From contig CM074815.1 in assembly GCA_037447605.1 (NCBI GenBank), positions 707,962 to 730,081 on the forward strand: a DNA stretch of 22,120 nt. The letters are read 5' to 3'. A model generated the notes under the pieces. The model was not told the DNA's origin. It searched no databases and saw only the letters and a program-made list of their open reading frames with translations. The stretch is from Zygnema circumcarinatum. Taxonomy: Eukaryota; Streptophyta; Zygnematophyceae; Zygnematales; Zygnemataceae. Every line of letters starts with the position of its first letter. The stretch's first letter is position 1. Below, piece by piece: positions 1 through 9,385 of the stretch. The position numbers and the translations under genes were made by a program.

Positions 1-540
1 CCACCGGAGCGAATGTCTCCATGTAGTCAATCCCATATTGCTGGCCGTATCCTTTCGCCACTAATCGCGCCTTGTACCTATCCACGCTTCCGTCTGCCTT
101 CCTCTTGACTTTGAAGACCCACTTGCAGCCGATAGCTCGCCTCCCTTGAGGCAGCTCCTCCAATCTCCACGTGTCGTTCTCGATCAGGCTGTCCCATTCG
201 CTAGCAATCGCAACCCGCCACTTATCGCCATCGACTCCGTCGTGCGCCTCCTCGAAGGTCTGTGGCTCGGTAATCATGAAACAGTGGGCAACTCCCACAA
301 GGTCAGCTGAATCTGATGGCACCCTCTCTTGGATCAGATTGTTACCAGGCGAGAACCGATCTGGTCGCCTCGTATCTCGGCCGCTCCTCCGGATTGTCTT
401 CGCGCTTCGGCCTCTCGGGTAGAAGTAGAGTCCGGGAACAAATCCTGGGGGCATGTTTGCTAACATTGCCTCCCTCTCGGCCACCTCAAGATCCTCTGAA
501 TCTTGCGCGTGAAGCGGGACCGTCTCCACTGAGTTCTCCT
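1..540 (-). pseudogene. copia reverse transcriptase (RVT_2), N-terminal part
   Basis: The minus-strand frame reads from a basic linker ([17 protein letters not shown]), through [12 protein letters not shown] and [18 protein letters not shown], to [30 protein letters not shown] and METFAPV. These are the standard opening motifs of the copia RNA-dependent DNA polymerase domain. The catalytic YVDD region would lie before base 1 and is not in the window. This frame is offset by one base from the integrase frame. The shift lies around 530-570, where the integrase frame continues as nonsense to a stop near 460. The domain itself is intact where visible. Confidence 0.9.
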
Positions 541-1340
541 CTTCACCTCCGCTGAACTTTGCGGCTCCTCCGCATGCGCCTCCATAGGCGTCTCTCCAAC
601 ATCAGCCGGCTCGCTCATCGCTGCCGCTGGCTCGGCTCCTTCATTTGCCGACGTGCTGGCATCCTGCGCAGCACCACCCTTCTCTCCAATTGTCTCTCCC
701 TCCTCGTACACGATCTCGAGGTCGGTCTTTGACGGAGGTAAAATCTGAGAGTCTGCAACACGCTCAACAGCACTATCTTCATCAACTATAATGTCTCTTG
801 TCTGGAGAACTTCCTTCAATTGAGGGTTCCAAACCCTGTAGGTGCGGCTGCTGGTGTTGTAGCCGAGCACGTAGCCCTCCACGGCTCGGGGGTCGAGTTT
901 CTTCTTCTGTCGCGCCTTGGGCAGTGCAGCCCAGCATCGCGCGCCAAAGGTCCTCAGGTGGGAAACTGTGGGCTTCCTCCCACTCCACATCTGCTCAGGG
1001 ACCTGGTCTTTCAAGACAGAAGACGGGCATTTGTTCCTAATGTAAGCAGCCGTAGAAACTGCTTCTCCCCAAAAGGAAGCTCGAAAGGGGGAATCAATCA
1101 ACATGGTCCTGGCCATGTCCCCCAATGTCCTATTCACACGTTCAGCTGCTCCATGCTCTCTGACAAAGAGTCAGACTAGAGCACCATCCTTGTAGGATCT
1201 GAGACAGGCAATGCCTTCGATTTGAACTCGCCACCATTGTCCGAACGGAAAGCCTTCGGCTTCTGTCCCGTCTCTATCTCCGCCTGGTTCAGCCAGTCTC
1301 AAAAGGCTCCGAAAGCCTCTGACTTGTTCTTCAAGAGAGA
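541..1340 (-). pseudogene. copia integrase core, 3' part, plus linker
   Basis: From 1340 downwards the minus strand reads LLKNKSEAFGAF, a stop, then WLNQAEIETGQKPKAFRSDN and GGEF. SDNGGEF carries the second catalytic Asp of the DDE integrase. A degenerate stretch with stops and a frameshift (about 1150-1215) follows. A second frame then resumes with REHGAAERVNRTLGDMARTM, which matches the conserved NG-x-AERxNRTL motif; its Glu would be the third catalytic residue. The next part (FWGEAVSTAAYIRNKCPSS and the VEGYVLGYN motif) is typical of the copia integrase end, followed by an acidic linker. The protein is disrupted. Confidence 0.87.
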
Positions 1341-1665
1341 GCAAAGAAGAGAGAAGAGAGAGAGAGAGAGCAAAGGAGCGAGTGCCAAGGAGAGAGAGTA
1401 TAGAGGAGAGAGAACGAGTAGAGGAGTGAGAGTAGAGGAGAGAGAGACTAGAGGAGAAAGCAAAGGAGAGAGAGAATGAGTAGAGGAGAGAGCAAATGAG
1501 AGAAAGAGAGTGAGTAGAGGAGTGAGAGCAAAGGAGAGAGAGACTTAAGGAGAGAGCACAAGAGCGAGCAAAGGAGAGAGAGAGAATGACCAGAGGAGAG
1601 AGAGTAGAGGAGAGAAAGACTAGAGGAGAGAGAGCAGAGGAGATGTCCTCTTGCTTCTCTCTTCT
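1336..1665. repeat. GA-rich imperfect minisatellite (left outer arm)
   Basis: The plus strand is almost pure purine, built of words such as GAGAGAGAG, AGCAAAGGAGAG and TAGAGGAG. It abuts the copia integrase at about 1336-1340. The same words recur in both orientations at 4397-5225, so this is the left outer arm of a large inverted arrangement. Open frames here encode only Arg/Glu/Ser repeats and are not genes. Confidence 0.9.
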
Positions 1666-1666
1666 G

Positions 1667-1795
1667 TAGACCCCTGTCCTCGTAGTTCCCCCGCTGATGG
1701 TTGCAGGTGAGTAAAGGACTCATTGTCTCCAAATCTTGATGTGAAAACCTTCCTTCTTGTAGTGCTTGGTCAAGACTTGTCAAGCTCATCAACAA
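1667..1795. repeat. Inverted-repeat arm, left (pairs with 4246-4400)
   Basis: The reverse complement of 1741-1790 (GATGAGCTTGACAAGTCTTG then ACCAAGCACT and AGAAGGAAGG) matches 4246-4297 with few differences. Weaker similarity continues outward to the GA/CT repeats on both sides. I see no convincing protein frame, although the copy could derive from part of a mobile element. Confidence 0.8.
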
Positions 1796-1840
1796 TCTTA
1801 TACTCGTCATTTATATAAAAATTAAACCAAAGGAAAAAAA

Positions 1841-2378
1841 GGGAAGGGAGGGGTCGGCAGGGAGGGGAGGGGTCGGGCGGGGAGGGAGAGGAGGGAGGGA
1901 GGGAGGGAGGGAGGGGAGGAAGGGAAGGGAGGGAGGGGAGAGGGAGGGAGGGAGGGAGGGGAGGGAAGGGGAGGGAAGGGGAGGGAGGAGGGAGGGAGGG
2001 GAGGGGAGGGGTGGGCGGGCAGGGAGGGAGGGGAGGGGAGGGGAGGGTGAGATTGGGCAGGAGGGGAGGGGAGGGGGAGGGGAGGAGGGGAGGGCAGGGA
2101 AGGGGAGGGAAGGGGGAGGGAGGGAGGGAGGGAGGGAGGGAGGGAGGAGGGAGGGAGGGGAGGGGAGGAGGGAGGGGAGGGCTGGGCGGGGAGGGGAGGG
2201 AGATGGGAGGGGAGGGGAGGGAAGGGGAGGGGGAGGGGAGGGGAGGGGAGGGAGGGAAGGGAGGGAGGGGTGGGCAGGGAGGGGAGGTGAGGAAGGGCAG
2301 GGAGGGGGAGAGGGGGGAGGCCAGGGAAGGGGAGGGAAGGGGAGGGAGGGAGGGGGAGGGCAGAGAGGGGAGGGAGAG
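1841..2378. repeat. (GGGA)n / GGGGA polypurine tract
   Basis: About 540 bases of GGGA, GGGGA and GGGAA words with very few pyrimidines (isolated GGGTCGG, GGGCGG, GGGTGAG interruptions). Runs of four or more G3 tracts with one-base spacers recur, so the plus strand could form many G-quadruplexes and the duplex could form intramolecular triplex. Open frames on both strands are products of the repeat. Confidence 0.95.
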
Positions 2379-2427
2379 AACTGGAGGGGCAGGAAAGGAA
2401 TGCAAAACAGAGGGCGATTGCTCCCGA

Positions 2428-2645
2428 GAATGTCCAAAATGGAGAAGAGGCAGAATAGCCGAAATCGGAGGCAGATAAAAAAATAAGTGACAGGATAACC
2501 AAAAAAGGGGGCGGTATATAGTTCTCCAAAAATATATATATATATAGATATATTATTATTAGGAAACTATATCGCCCTAAATATCTACTATTTTGAAATC
2601 CACTCTGCTCATACTGCACTCCGGGACCCTTTATTTTAAATACTT
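2428..2645. repeat. Small foldback unit at the centre of the giant inverted repeat
   Basis: The left arm ends AGGGGGCGGTATATAGTTCTCC-like at 2507-2528. The right arm begins with the diverged complement AGGAAACTATATCGCCC near 2560. Between them is a TA-rich loop (about 2530-2558). Farther out, TTTGAAATCC at about 2592-2601 matches the complement of GGATTTCAAA in the related copy at 5280-5384, so the right arm is a diverged inverted copy over most of its length. Confidence 0.65.
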
Positions 2646-2661
2646 CTTCCCCGCCCTGTTG

Positions 2662-4196
2662 CTCCCTCCCTCCCTCCCTCCCTCCCCTCTCCCTCCCCCT
2701 TCCTCTCCTCTCCTCCCTCCCTCCCCTGTCCTCCCTTCCCTCCCTCCCTCCCTCCCTCCCCTCCCTCCCTCCCTCCCTCCCTCCCTCCCTCCCTCCCTCC
2801 CTCCCTCCCTCCCCTCCCTCCCTCCCTCCCCCTCCCCTCCCCTCCCTCCCTCCCTCCCTCCCCCTCCCCTCCCCTCCCTCCCCTCCCCTCCCCTCCCTTC
2901 CCTCCCTCCCCTCCCTCCCTCCCCTCCCTTCCCTCCCTCCCTCCCTCCCTCCCTCCCTCCTCCCTCCCTCCCTCTCCCTCCCCTCCCTCCCTCCCTCCCT
3001 CCCTCCCTCCCTCCCTCCCTCCCTCCCTCCCTCCCTCCCTCCCCTCCCTCCCTCCCCTCCCTCCCTCCCTCCCTCCCTCCCCCTCCCTTCCTCCCTCCCT
3101 TCCCTCCCTCCCCTCCCCTTCCTTCCCTCCCTCCCTCCCCTCCCTCCCTCCCTCCCCTCCCTCCCTCCCTCCCTCCCTCCCTCCCTCCCTCCCTCCCTCC
3201 CCCTCCCTCCCTCCCTCCCTCCCCCTCCCTCCCTCCCTCCCTCCCCCTCCCTCCCTCCCTCCCCTCCCCTCCCCCTCCCCTCCCCTCCCTCCCTCCCTCC
3301 CTCCCTCCCTCCCCCTCCCTCCCTCCCTCCCTCCCCTCCTCTCCCTCCCTCCCTCCTCCCTCCCCCTCCCCTCCCTCCCTCCCTCCCCCTCCCCTTCCCT
3401 CCCCTCCCTCTCCCTCCCTCCCTCCCCTCCCTCCCTCCCTCCCTCCCTCCCTCCCTCCCCCTCCCTCCCTCCCTCCCTCCCTCCCCTCCCTCCCTCCCTC
3501 CCTCCCTCCCCTCCCTCCCTCCCTCCCTCCCCTCCCTCCCTCCCTCCCCTCCCTCCCTCCCTCCCCCTCCCTCCCTCCCCTCCCTGCCTTCCCTCCCTCC
3601 CTCCCTCCCTCCCTCCCCTTCCTTCCCTCCCCTCCCTCCCTCCCTCCCTCCCCTCCCCTCCCTCCCTCCCTCCCTCCCTCCCTCCCCTCCCTCCCTCCCT
3701 CCCCCTCCCTCCCTCCCTCCCCTCCCTCCCTCCCCTCCCTCCCTCCCCTCCCTCCCTCCCCTCCCCTCCCTCCCTCCCTCCCTCCTCCCTCCCCTCCCTC
3801 CCTCCCCCTCCCTCCCTCCCTCCCTCCCCTCCCTCCCTCCCTCCCTCCCCTCCCTCCCTCCCTCCCTCCCCTCCCTCCCTCCCTCCCCTCCCCTCCCTCC
3901 CTCCCTCCCCTCTCCTCCCTCCCTCCCTCCCTCCCCCTCCCTCTCCCTCCCTCCCCTCCCTCCCCTCCCTCCCTCCCCTCCCTCCCTCCCCTCCCCTCCC
4001 CCTCCCCTCCCTCCCTCCCTCCCTCCCTCCCTCCCTCCCTCCCTCCCTCCCTCCCCTCCCTCCCTCCCCCTCCCTCCCTCCCTCCCCTCCCTCCCCTCCC
4101 TCCCTCCCTCCCTCCTGCCTCCTCCCTCTTCCTCCCTCCCCTCCCTTCCCTCCCTCCCCTGCCCACCCTCCCCTGCCCACCCTCCCCTGCTCACTC
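2662..4196. repeat. (TCCC)n polypyrimidine tract, about 1.5 kb
   Basis: Virtually uninterrupted CTCCC, CCCT and CCCCT words. It is the complement-type partner of the (GGGA)n tract at 1841-2378 and nearly three times longer. Interruptions are rare (one CTGCC at about 3585, then GCCCACC words near 4160-4190). Very long Pro/Ser/Leu and Arg/Gly/Glu open frames span it in all frames; they follow from the absence of stop codons in the repeat and are not genes. Confidence 0.97.
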
Positions 4197-4245
4197 TCTC
4201 TCCTCTGGGTTTGCAGTCTCCACACAAAGTGACTGAGTCTGACCA

Positions 4246-4400
4246 CGATGAGCTTGTACAAGTCTTGACCAAGCACTCCCAAGAAGGAAGGAGTTTCACA
4301 TGAGATCGGCAAGCATAGCAATGGCCACAACTCTGCCTGCAATGTTTAGCAGGCAGAAGGGTAGAGTCTGGAAAAATAGTAAGAAGAGGAATATCTCTCC
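4246..4400. repeat. Inverted-repeat arm, right (pairs with 1667-1795)
   Basis: The stretch GATGAGCTTGTACAAGTCTT, GACCAAGCACT, AGAAGGAAGG, TTTCACAT is a close match to the reverse complement of 1735-1790. The next 100 bases align more weakly to the reverse complement of 1667-1735 and end in the same ATCTC(T)CCT-type junction with CT-rich DNA. This places a unique-sequence arm outside each polypurine or polypyrimidine block. Confidence 0.75.
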
Positions 4401-4873
4401 TTTGCTCTCACTCCTCCACTCACTCTCTCTCTCTCTCTCCTTTGCTCTCTCCTCTGCTCATTCTCTCTCTCCCCCTTGCTCTCTCCTGTGCTCTCTGTGG
4501 AGAGAGAGAGAGAGAGAGAGCAGAGGGAGAGCAAAGGAGAGAGACTACAGGAGAGAGAAGAGAGAGAGAGAGAGCAAAGGAGCGAGAGCCGAGGGGAGAG
4601 AGTACAGAGGAGAGAGAAAGAGCAGAGGAGTGAGAGTAGAGGAGAGAGAGACTAGAGGAGAGAGCAAAGGAGAGAGAGAGAACTCACTCTCTCTCCTCTG
4701 CTCTCTCTCCTCTAGTCTTTCTTTCCTCTACTCTCTCTCCTTTGCTCTCTCTTGTGCTCTCTACTCTAGTCTCTCTCTCCTTTGCTCTCACTCCTCTACT
4801 CACTCTCTCTCTCTCCTTTGCTCTCTCCTCTGCTCATTCTCTCTTTCCCCCTTGCTCTCTCCTGTGCTCTCTG

Positions 4874-4907
<34 letters not shown>

Positions 4908-5225
4908 AAAGGGAGAGCAAAGGAGAGAGACTACAGGAGAGAGAAGAGAGAGAGAGAGCAAAGGAGCGAGAGCTGAGGAGAGAGAGTATAGAGGAGAGAG
5001 AAAGAGCAGAGGCATGAGAGTAGAGGAGAGAGAGACTAGAGGAGAGAGCAAAGGAGAGAGAGAATAAGCAGAGCAAAGAGCAAAGGAGAGAAAGAGAACG
5101 CACTCTCTCTCCTCTGCTCTCTCTCCTCTAGTCTTTCTCTCCTCTACTCTCTCTCCTTTGCTCTCTTCTGTGCTCTCTACTCTAGTCTCTCTCTCCTTTG
5201 CTCTCACTCCTTTGCTCACTCTCTC
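4397..5225. repeat. Two tandem copies of a GA/CT hairpin cassette (about 380-416 bp)
   Basis: Each cassette runs CT-rich arm, the turn GTGCTCTCTGTGGAGAGAGA, GA-rich arm, CT-rich arm. Copy 1 starts at about 4409 and copy 2 at about 4789 (offset 380). The distal CT arms at 4685 and 5101 are offset by 416; the difference is mainly in (GA)n length. Words such as TAGAGGAGAGAGAGACTAGA and their complements are shared with 1336-1665. No coding content is supported. Confidence 0.85.
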
Positions 5226-5279
5226 GAACGTTGTGCTTATGCGCTGAGGAAGAGGAGACGGAAGGATCCAAATGGGGGG

Positions 5280-5384
5280 CGGGATATTTCAAAACAGGGG
5301 GCAGAATAGCCGAAATGGGAGGGTCGGATTTCAAAAAAACAGTGGCGGGATAACCAAAAAAAGGGGGCGGTATATAGTTCTCCT
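5280..5384. repeat. Dispersed repeat, direct copy of 2428-2528
   Basis: The blocks GCAGAATAGCCGAAAT, GGATAACCAAAAAA and GGGGGCGGTATATAGTTCTC occur in the same order and spacing here and at 2428-2528. The copies differ by small indels and substitutions. Both end at the same point, immediately before AT-rich DNA, so that edge may be a real element boundary. Confidence 0.8.
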
Positions 5385-5524
5385 ATTATTATTGTTTTCT
5401 TTTATTTATTTATTATTATTATACTATTTATTATTATTATGATAATTTTAAATATTCATATAATAAAAAAGAACATCATATATTTAAAAAAATATCTATT
5501 ATTATTATTGTTTGTTTTATTTTC

Positions 5525-5568
<44 letters not shown>

Positions 5569-5645
5569 TTTTTTTTTGTATTTTTTATTATTTTTTTATA
5601 TAATCTTTTATTTTATAAATATTTTTTTAAATTATCGTTATTTTC
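5385..5645. repeat. AT-rich block of superunit 1
   Basis: TTTATT, ATTATT and a (TA)n run at about 5531-5563. The word ATTCATATAATAAAAAA followed by CATCATATATTTAAAAA (5453-5490) recurs at 7965-8003 in superunit 3, showing common origin. No gene is visible. Confidence 0.85.
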
Positions 5646-5905
5646 TTTTCGGTAGCCAGAAGGCGCAAAAATCTGCCGCCTTGGCAGCACCTGGCACGGC
5701 CATGGATAAGCAGGAGAGAGAGAGAGAGAGAGAAGAGAGAGAGGGAGAGTGTGAGAGAGCGAGAGAGCAAGAGAGTGCGGGTGGTCGGTGAGGGAGGGAG
5801 GGAGACGTGACAAGCCCGGACCGAAGGGCTAGGCCTTGGGGAGGGCTCCGGGCAGCCAAAACGAAATACAGGCTGCCCTATACGCGACGCAAGCGTCCAC
5901 GATTG
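5646..5905. repeat. GA-containing module, copy 1
   Basis: Conserved order: AGCCAGAAGGCGCAAAAATC, CACGGCCATGGAT(A/G)AGCAGG, a short (GA)n run, GGTGGTCGGTGAGGGAGGGA, GACAAGCCCGGACCG, GGGCAGCCAAAACGAAATAC, GGCTGCCCTATACG. Nearly identical copies lie at 7263-7525 and 8113-8490. On the minus strand an open frame of about 73 codons (5638-5859) ends in AKAADFCAFWLPKRK and is partly kept in the other copies. Confidence 0.85.
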
Positions 5906-6104
5906 GGCGAGCTTTAGCAGGGCAGCTTAAGTTTGGCAGCGAGCTGCCCGAAAGAGAAAGGTGTGGCCCAAAATGGCAAGCCAGGCGCCTACCTCATCTC
6001 CCCTGTGGATAAGACTGTACGGATGGACAGATGGCGCAACCGCGGCGGGGGATTGATGCTGTACGGTAACGACGTGACGCCGTACGGGATGGAAGACCAG
6101 AAAG

Positions 6105-6465
6105 ATTTTTAGGTGCCCGGCCGTCGCTCGCCCAATCGCGGACGATTGATTCGCTGAGTGGGCAGAATAAACCATTTGAATGCTGCTCGAAGCCAAACTT
6201 GAGGTGCCCGGCCGACGCTCGCCCAATCGCGGACGTTTGCTTCGAGGACGTGGCAGCCGAAAACAGTTTAGGGCTGCCCAGGACCAAACCTTTAGCAGCC
6301 CGGACGACGCACGCCCAATCGCGGACGTTTGCTTCACGGTTGGGGCAGCCAAAACCATTTCCGATCTGCCTGTTGCCAGACTTCAGCTGCCCGTCCGACG
6401 CTCATCCAATCGCGGACGTCCGGGAAGGAAGGGAAGCCGAAAACATTCGGGGCCAAGGGACCATG
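6105..6465. repeat. 91-92 bp tandem repeat, four copies
   Basis: The core CGCCCAATCGCGGACG starts at 6129, 6220, 6312 and (as CATCCAATCG) 6403, with spacings of 91, 92 and 91 bases. Each unit also has a GCCCGnnCGACGC lead and a GGCAGCCGAAAAC-type tail. An inverted copy of about 140 bp lies at 8491-8635. The 200 bases before the array (5905-6104) contain one more reverse-oriented GATTGGGCGAG core (5901) and no gene. Confidence 0.85.
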
Positions 6466-6489
6466 GGATGTATCAACTATTGGAATGGT

Positions 6490-7052
6490 CGCGATTTGCA
6501 AACCGTTGGTTCCCCAATCCAGCCAGCCACTGGATCCAATGGTTGGGTGGGACAGGAATCAATGGTCCAATGGTTGCAGGCATAGGCAATGGTTGGCTCT
6601 AAAGCCAGCCAATCGTTGGAACCATTGGATCCAATGGTTGGGTGGGGCGGGAATCAATGGTCAAATGGTTGCATTTATTGGCAATGGTGGCCTAGTCAGC
6701 CAGCCAATGGTTGCAACTATTGGCAATGATTGGGTGGGGCGGGAATCAATGGCCCAACGGTTGCAGTTATTGGCAATGGTTGGCTAGGAAGCCAAGCAAT
6801 GGTTGCAACCATTGGATCCAATGGTTGGGTGGGGCGGGAATCAATGGTCCAATGGTTGCAGTTATTGGCAATGGTTGGCTGGGTAGCCAGCCAATGGTTG
6901 CAACCATTGGATACAATGGTTGGGTGGGGCGGGAATCAATGGTCCAATGGTTGCAGTCATTGGCAATGGTTGGCTGGATAGCCAGCCAATGGTTGCAACC
7001 ATTGGATCCAATGGTTGGGTGGGGCGGGAATCAATGGTCCAATGGTTGGAGT
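6490..7052. repeat. 95-bp CCAAT-rich palindromic satellite, array 1 (about six copies)
   Basis: GGGTGGGGCGGGAATCAATG-type cores start at 6545, 6639, 6732, 6827, 6922 and 7017 (spacings 94, 93, 95, 95, 95). Each full unit contains two self-complementary words, CCAATGGTTGCAACCATTGG (20 bp, perfect) and CCATTGGATCCAATGG (16 bp, perfect). CCAAT or ATTGG occurs about five times per unit, on both strands. All open frames through it are repeat artefacts. Confidence 0.92.
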
Positions 7053-7070
7053 TGTTACATATTTTAAAAC

Positions 7071-7113
<43 letters not shown>

Positions 7114-7262
7114 TATATATATATATATATTATCATTATTATTATTATTATTACTATTTGTTTTATTTTCCATTTTTTTATATATTTCTTTTAATTTGTT
7201 TATATTTTTTATTTTTTTTTCATATTATTTTTTATTTTTTAAATATTTTTTTAAATTATCGT
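7053..7262. repeat. AT-rich block of superunit 2
   Basis: A-rich start, a long (TA)n tract at about 7079-7131, then (ATT)n and T-rich DNA. It shares TTTTATTTTCCATT and the terminal AAATATTTTTTTAAATTATC with the other AT blocks but lacks the ATTCATATAATAAAAAA word. No gene is seen. Confidence 0.85.
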
Positions 7263-7525
7263 CATTTTTTTTTCGGCAGCCAGAAGGCGCAAAAATCTGC
7301 CACCTTGGTAGCACCTGACCCTGCCATGGATGAGCAGGAGAGAGAGAGAGAAAGAGAAGAGAGAGAGGGAGAGTGTGAGAGAGAGCGAGAGAGCGAGAGA
7401 GAGTGGGTGGTCGGTGAGGGAGGGAGGGAGACATGACAAGCCCGGACCGATGGGCGAGGCCTTGGGGAGGGCTCCGGGCAGCCAAAACGAAATACAGGCT
7501 GCCCTATACGTGACGCAAGCGTCTG
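7263..7525. repeat. GA-containing module, copy 2
   Basis: Same order of conserved blocks as 5646-5905, with point changes (for example CACCTGACCCTGCCATGG where copy 1 has CACCTGGCACGGCCATGG). It is joined at about 7525 directly to a 95-bp array; the CGATTGGGCGAG segment seen after modules 1 and 3 is missing. Confidence 0.85.
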
Positions 7526-7868
7526 TCCCAACCATTGGATCCAATGGTTGGGTGGGGCGGGAATCAATGTTCAAATGGTTGCAGTTATTGGCAATGTTGG
7601 CCTGCTCAGCCAGCCAATGGTTGCAACCATTGGCAATGATTGGCTGGGGCGGGAATCAATGGTCCAATGTTTGCAGTTATTGGCAATGGTTGGCTGGGTA
7701 GCCAGCCAATGGTTGCAACCATTGGATCCAATGGTTGGGTGGGGCGGGAATCAATGGTCCAATGGTTGCAGTCATTGGCAATGGTTGGCTGGATAGCCAG
7801 CCAATGGTTGCAACCATTGGATCCAATGGTTGGGTTGGGCGGGAATCAATGGTCCAATGGTTGGAGTT
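7526..7868. repeat. 95-bp CCAAT-rich satellite, array 2 (about four copies)
   Basis: Cores start at 7550, 7642, 7737 and 7832, spaced 92, 95 and 95 bases. The final two units are nearly identical to the last units of array 1, and the array ends with the same GGTTGGAGTTGTTA-A-rich junction. Confidence 0.9.
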
Positions 7869-8112
7869 GTTATATATTAAAAAAAAAAAAAAAAAATTAT
7901 ATATATATTATTATTTTTATTTTTATTATTATTATTCTATTTACTATTATTATTATAATTTTATATATTCATATAATAAAAAAAAACATCATATATTTAA
8001 AAATATATATATTATCATTATTTTTATTATTATTTATTTTATTTTCCATTCTTTTATATTTTTTTTTTATTTTTTTTTTTTATAAATATTTTTTTAAAAT
8101 TATCCTTATTTT
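7869..8112. repeat. AT-rich block of superunit 3
   Basis: A poly-A run at about 7880-7897 opens the block, followed by TTATT words and the shared word ATTCATATAATAAAAAA (7965) with CATCATATATTTAAAAA. It ends in T-runs before module copy 3. No gene is seen. Confidence 0.85.
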
Positions 8113-8490
<378 letters not shown>

Positions 8491-8700
8491 CGTCCGCGAT
8501 TGGGCAAGCGTCGGCCTGGCAGCTCAAGTTTGGCTATGGGCAGCATTCATATGGTTTATTCTGCCCTCCCAGCGAATCGATCGTCCGCGATTGGGCGAGC
8601 GACGGCCGGGCACTTGAAATTGTTTTAGGCACTCCGTCGCCGCCATTCCAATCAGGTGGAGCCCCTCTAAGGCGTCACGTCGTGCGCCCCGTACGGCAGA
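8491..8700. repeat. Inverted counterpart of 6045-6245
   Basis: CGTCCGCGATTGGGC, CAGCTCAAGTTTGGC, GGGCAGCATTC, GGTTTATTCTGCCC, GATCGTCCGCGATTGGGC and GACGGCCGGGCAC follow in reverse-complement order to 6105-6245. GGCGTCACGTCGT and CCGTACGG (8660-8700) also mirror 6050-6085. The tail is joined to the third 95-bp array at about 8705. Confidence 0.8.
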
Positions 8701-8704
8701 AGAA

Positions 8705-9052
8705 TCAAGAATCAATGGTCAAATGGTTGCAGTTTTTGGCAATGGTGGCCTGGTCAGCCAGCCAATGGTTGCAACTATTGGCAATGATTGGGTGGGGCGG
8801 GAATCAATGGCCCAATGGTTGCAGTTATTGGCAATGGTTGGCTGGGAAGCCAGCCAATTGTTGCAACTTTTGGATCCAATGGTTGGAGAATCAATGGTCC
8901 AAAGGTTGCAGTTATTGGCAATGGTTGGCTGGGTAGCCAACCAATGGTTGCAACCAGTGGATCGAATGGTTGGGTGGGGCGGGAATCAATGGTGGAGGTT
9001 GCCTGGGTAGCCAGCCAATGGTTGCAACCATTGGCAATGATTGGGTGGGGCG
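8705..9052. repeat. 95-bp CCAAT-rich satellite, array 3 (degenerate)
   Basis: Cores begin at about 8790, 8972 and 9043. One unit near 8885 has lost the GGGTGGGGCGGG block (GGTTGGAGAATCAATGG), and the last unit is shortened to 71 bases. The array ends abruptly at 9050 in GAGAGCGAGAGGGAGAGG. Confidence 0.88.
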
Positions 9053-9385
9053 CGAGAGCGAGAGGGAGAGGGAGAGGGAACCGGCGCCGTACACTTTGTC
9101 ACCAACCAGCCTCAACTCAGGTCAGAATAGTCTATTAGTCAGCGGACTAGGTTTTTTCGTATAGGAATAGCCACATAATAGCTAACTGGTCGGCTAATTA
9201 GATTGTTAATTTGGGTAAGTTCAAAAGGAGTACCCGCATGTTTACCATCGAATTTTGAGAGAACGCGGCCGTAGCTAGCTACGTGGCACCTCGTCATTTG
9301 TCCATCCGTCCCCAGTTCTACGGTCTCGCCGCCCGAGTGGCCGGTTTCGCTCGTGCGAAAGCGCAATATTTCACAGTTCGGACCA
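9053..9385. other. Unique spacer, no gene seen
   Basis: A short GA/GGGAGA stretch, then about 300 bases of mixed-composition DNA without tandem repeats, splice-linked frames or RNA signatures that I can recognise. Confidence 0.5.

Larger units (their letters stand above)
1..1340 (-). mobile_element. Ty1/copia LTR retrotransposon relic, truncated at both ends
   Basis: Read on the minus strand, this stretch gives the copia order: integrase core, integrase C-terminal part with an acidic linker, then reverse transcriptase. The order integrase before RT is diagnostic of Ty1/copia rather than gypsy. The 5' side stops at about 1340, where the sequence passes directly into GA-rich repeats, so gag, protease, the integrase zinc finger and the first catalytic Asp are absent. 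The 3' side runs off the window at base 1. No LTR is visible. At least two frameshifts and several in-frame stops show it is not a functional copy. Confidence 0.9.

Noticed and set aside
1822-4342. Very long open frames (up to 825 codons) of Arg/Gly/Glu or Pro/Ser/Leu
   Set aside because: They exist in several frames and on both strands because (GGGA)n/(TCCC)n contains no stop codons. There is no non-repeat protein content.
4300-5219. Open frames rich in Arg/Glu/Ser or Ser/Leu
   Set aside because: Translation of GA/CT cassettes; overlapping frames on both strands are equally open.
6490-7300. Regular 95-bp repeats as a CRISPR array
   Set aside because: The whole unit repeats, with no unique spacers; the context is eukaryotic and no cas genes are present.
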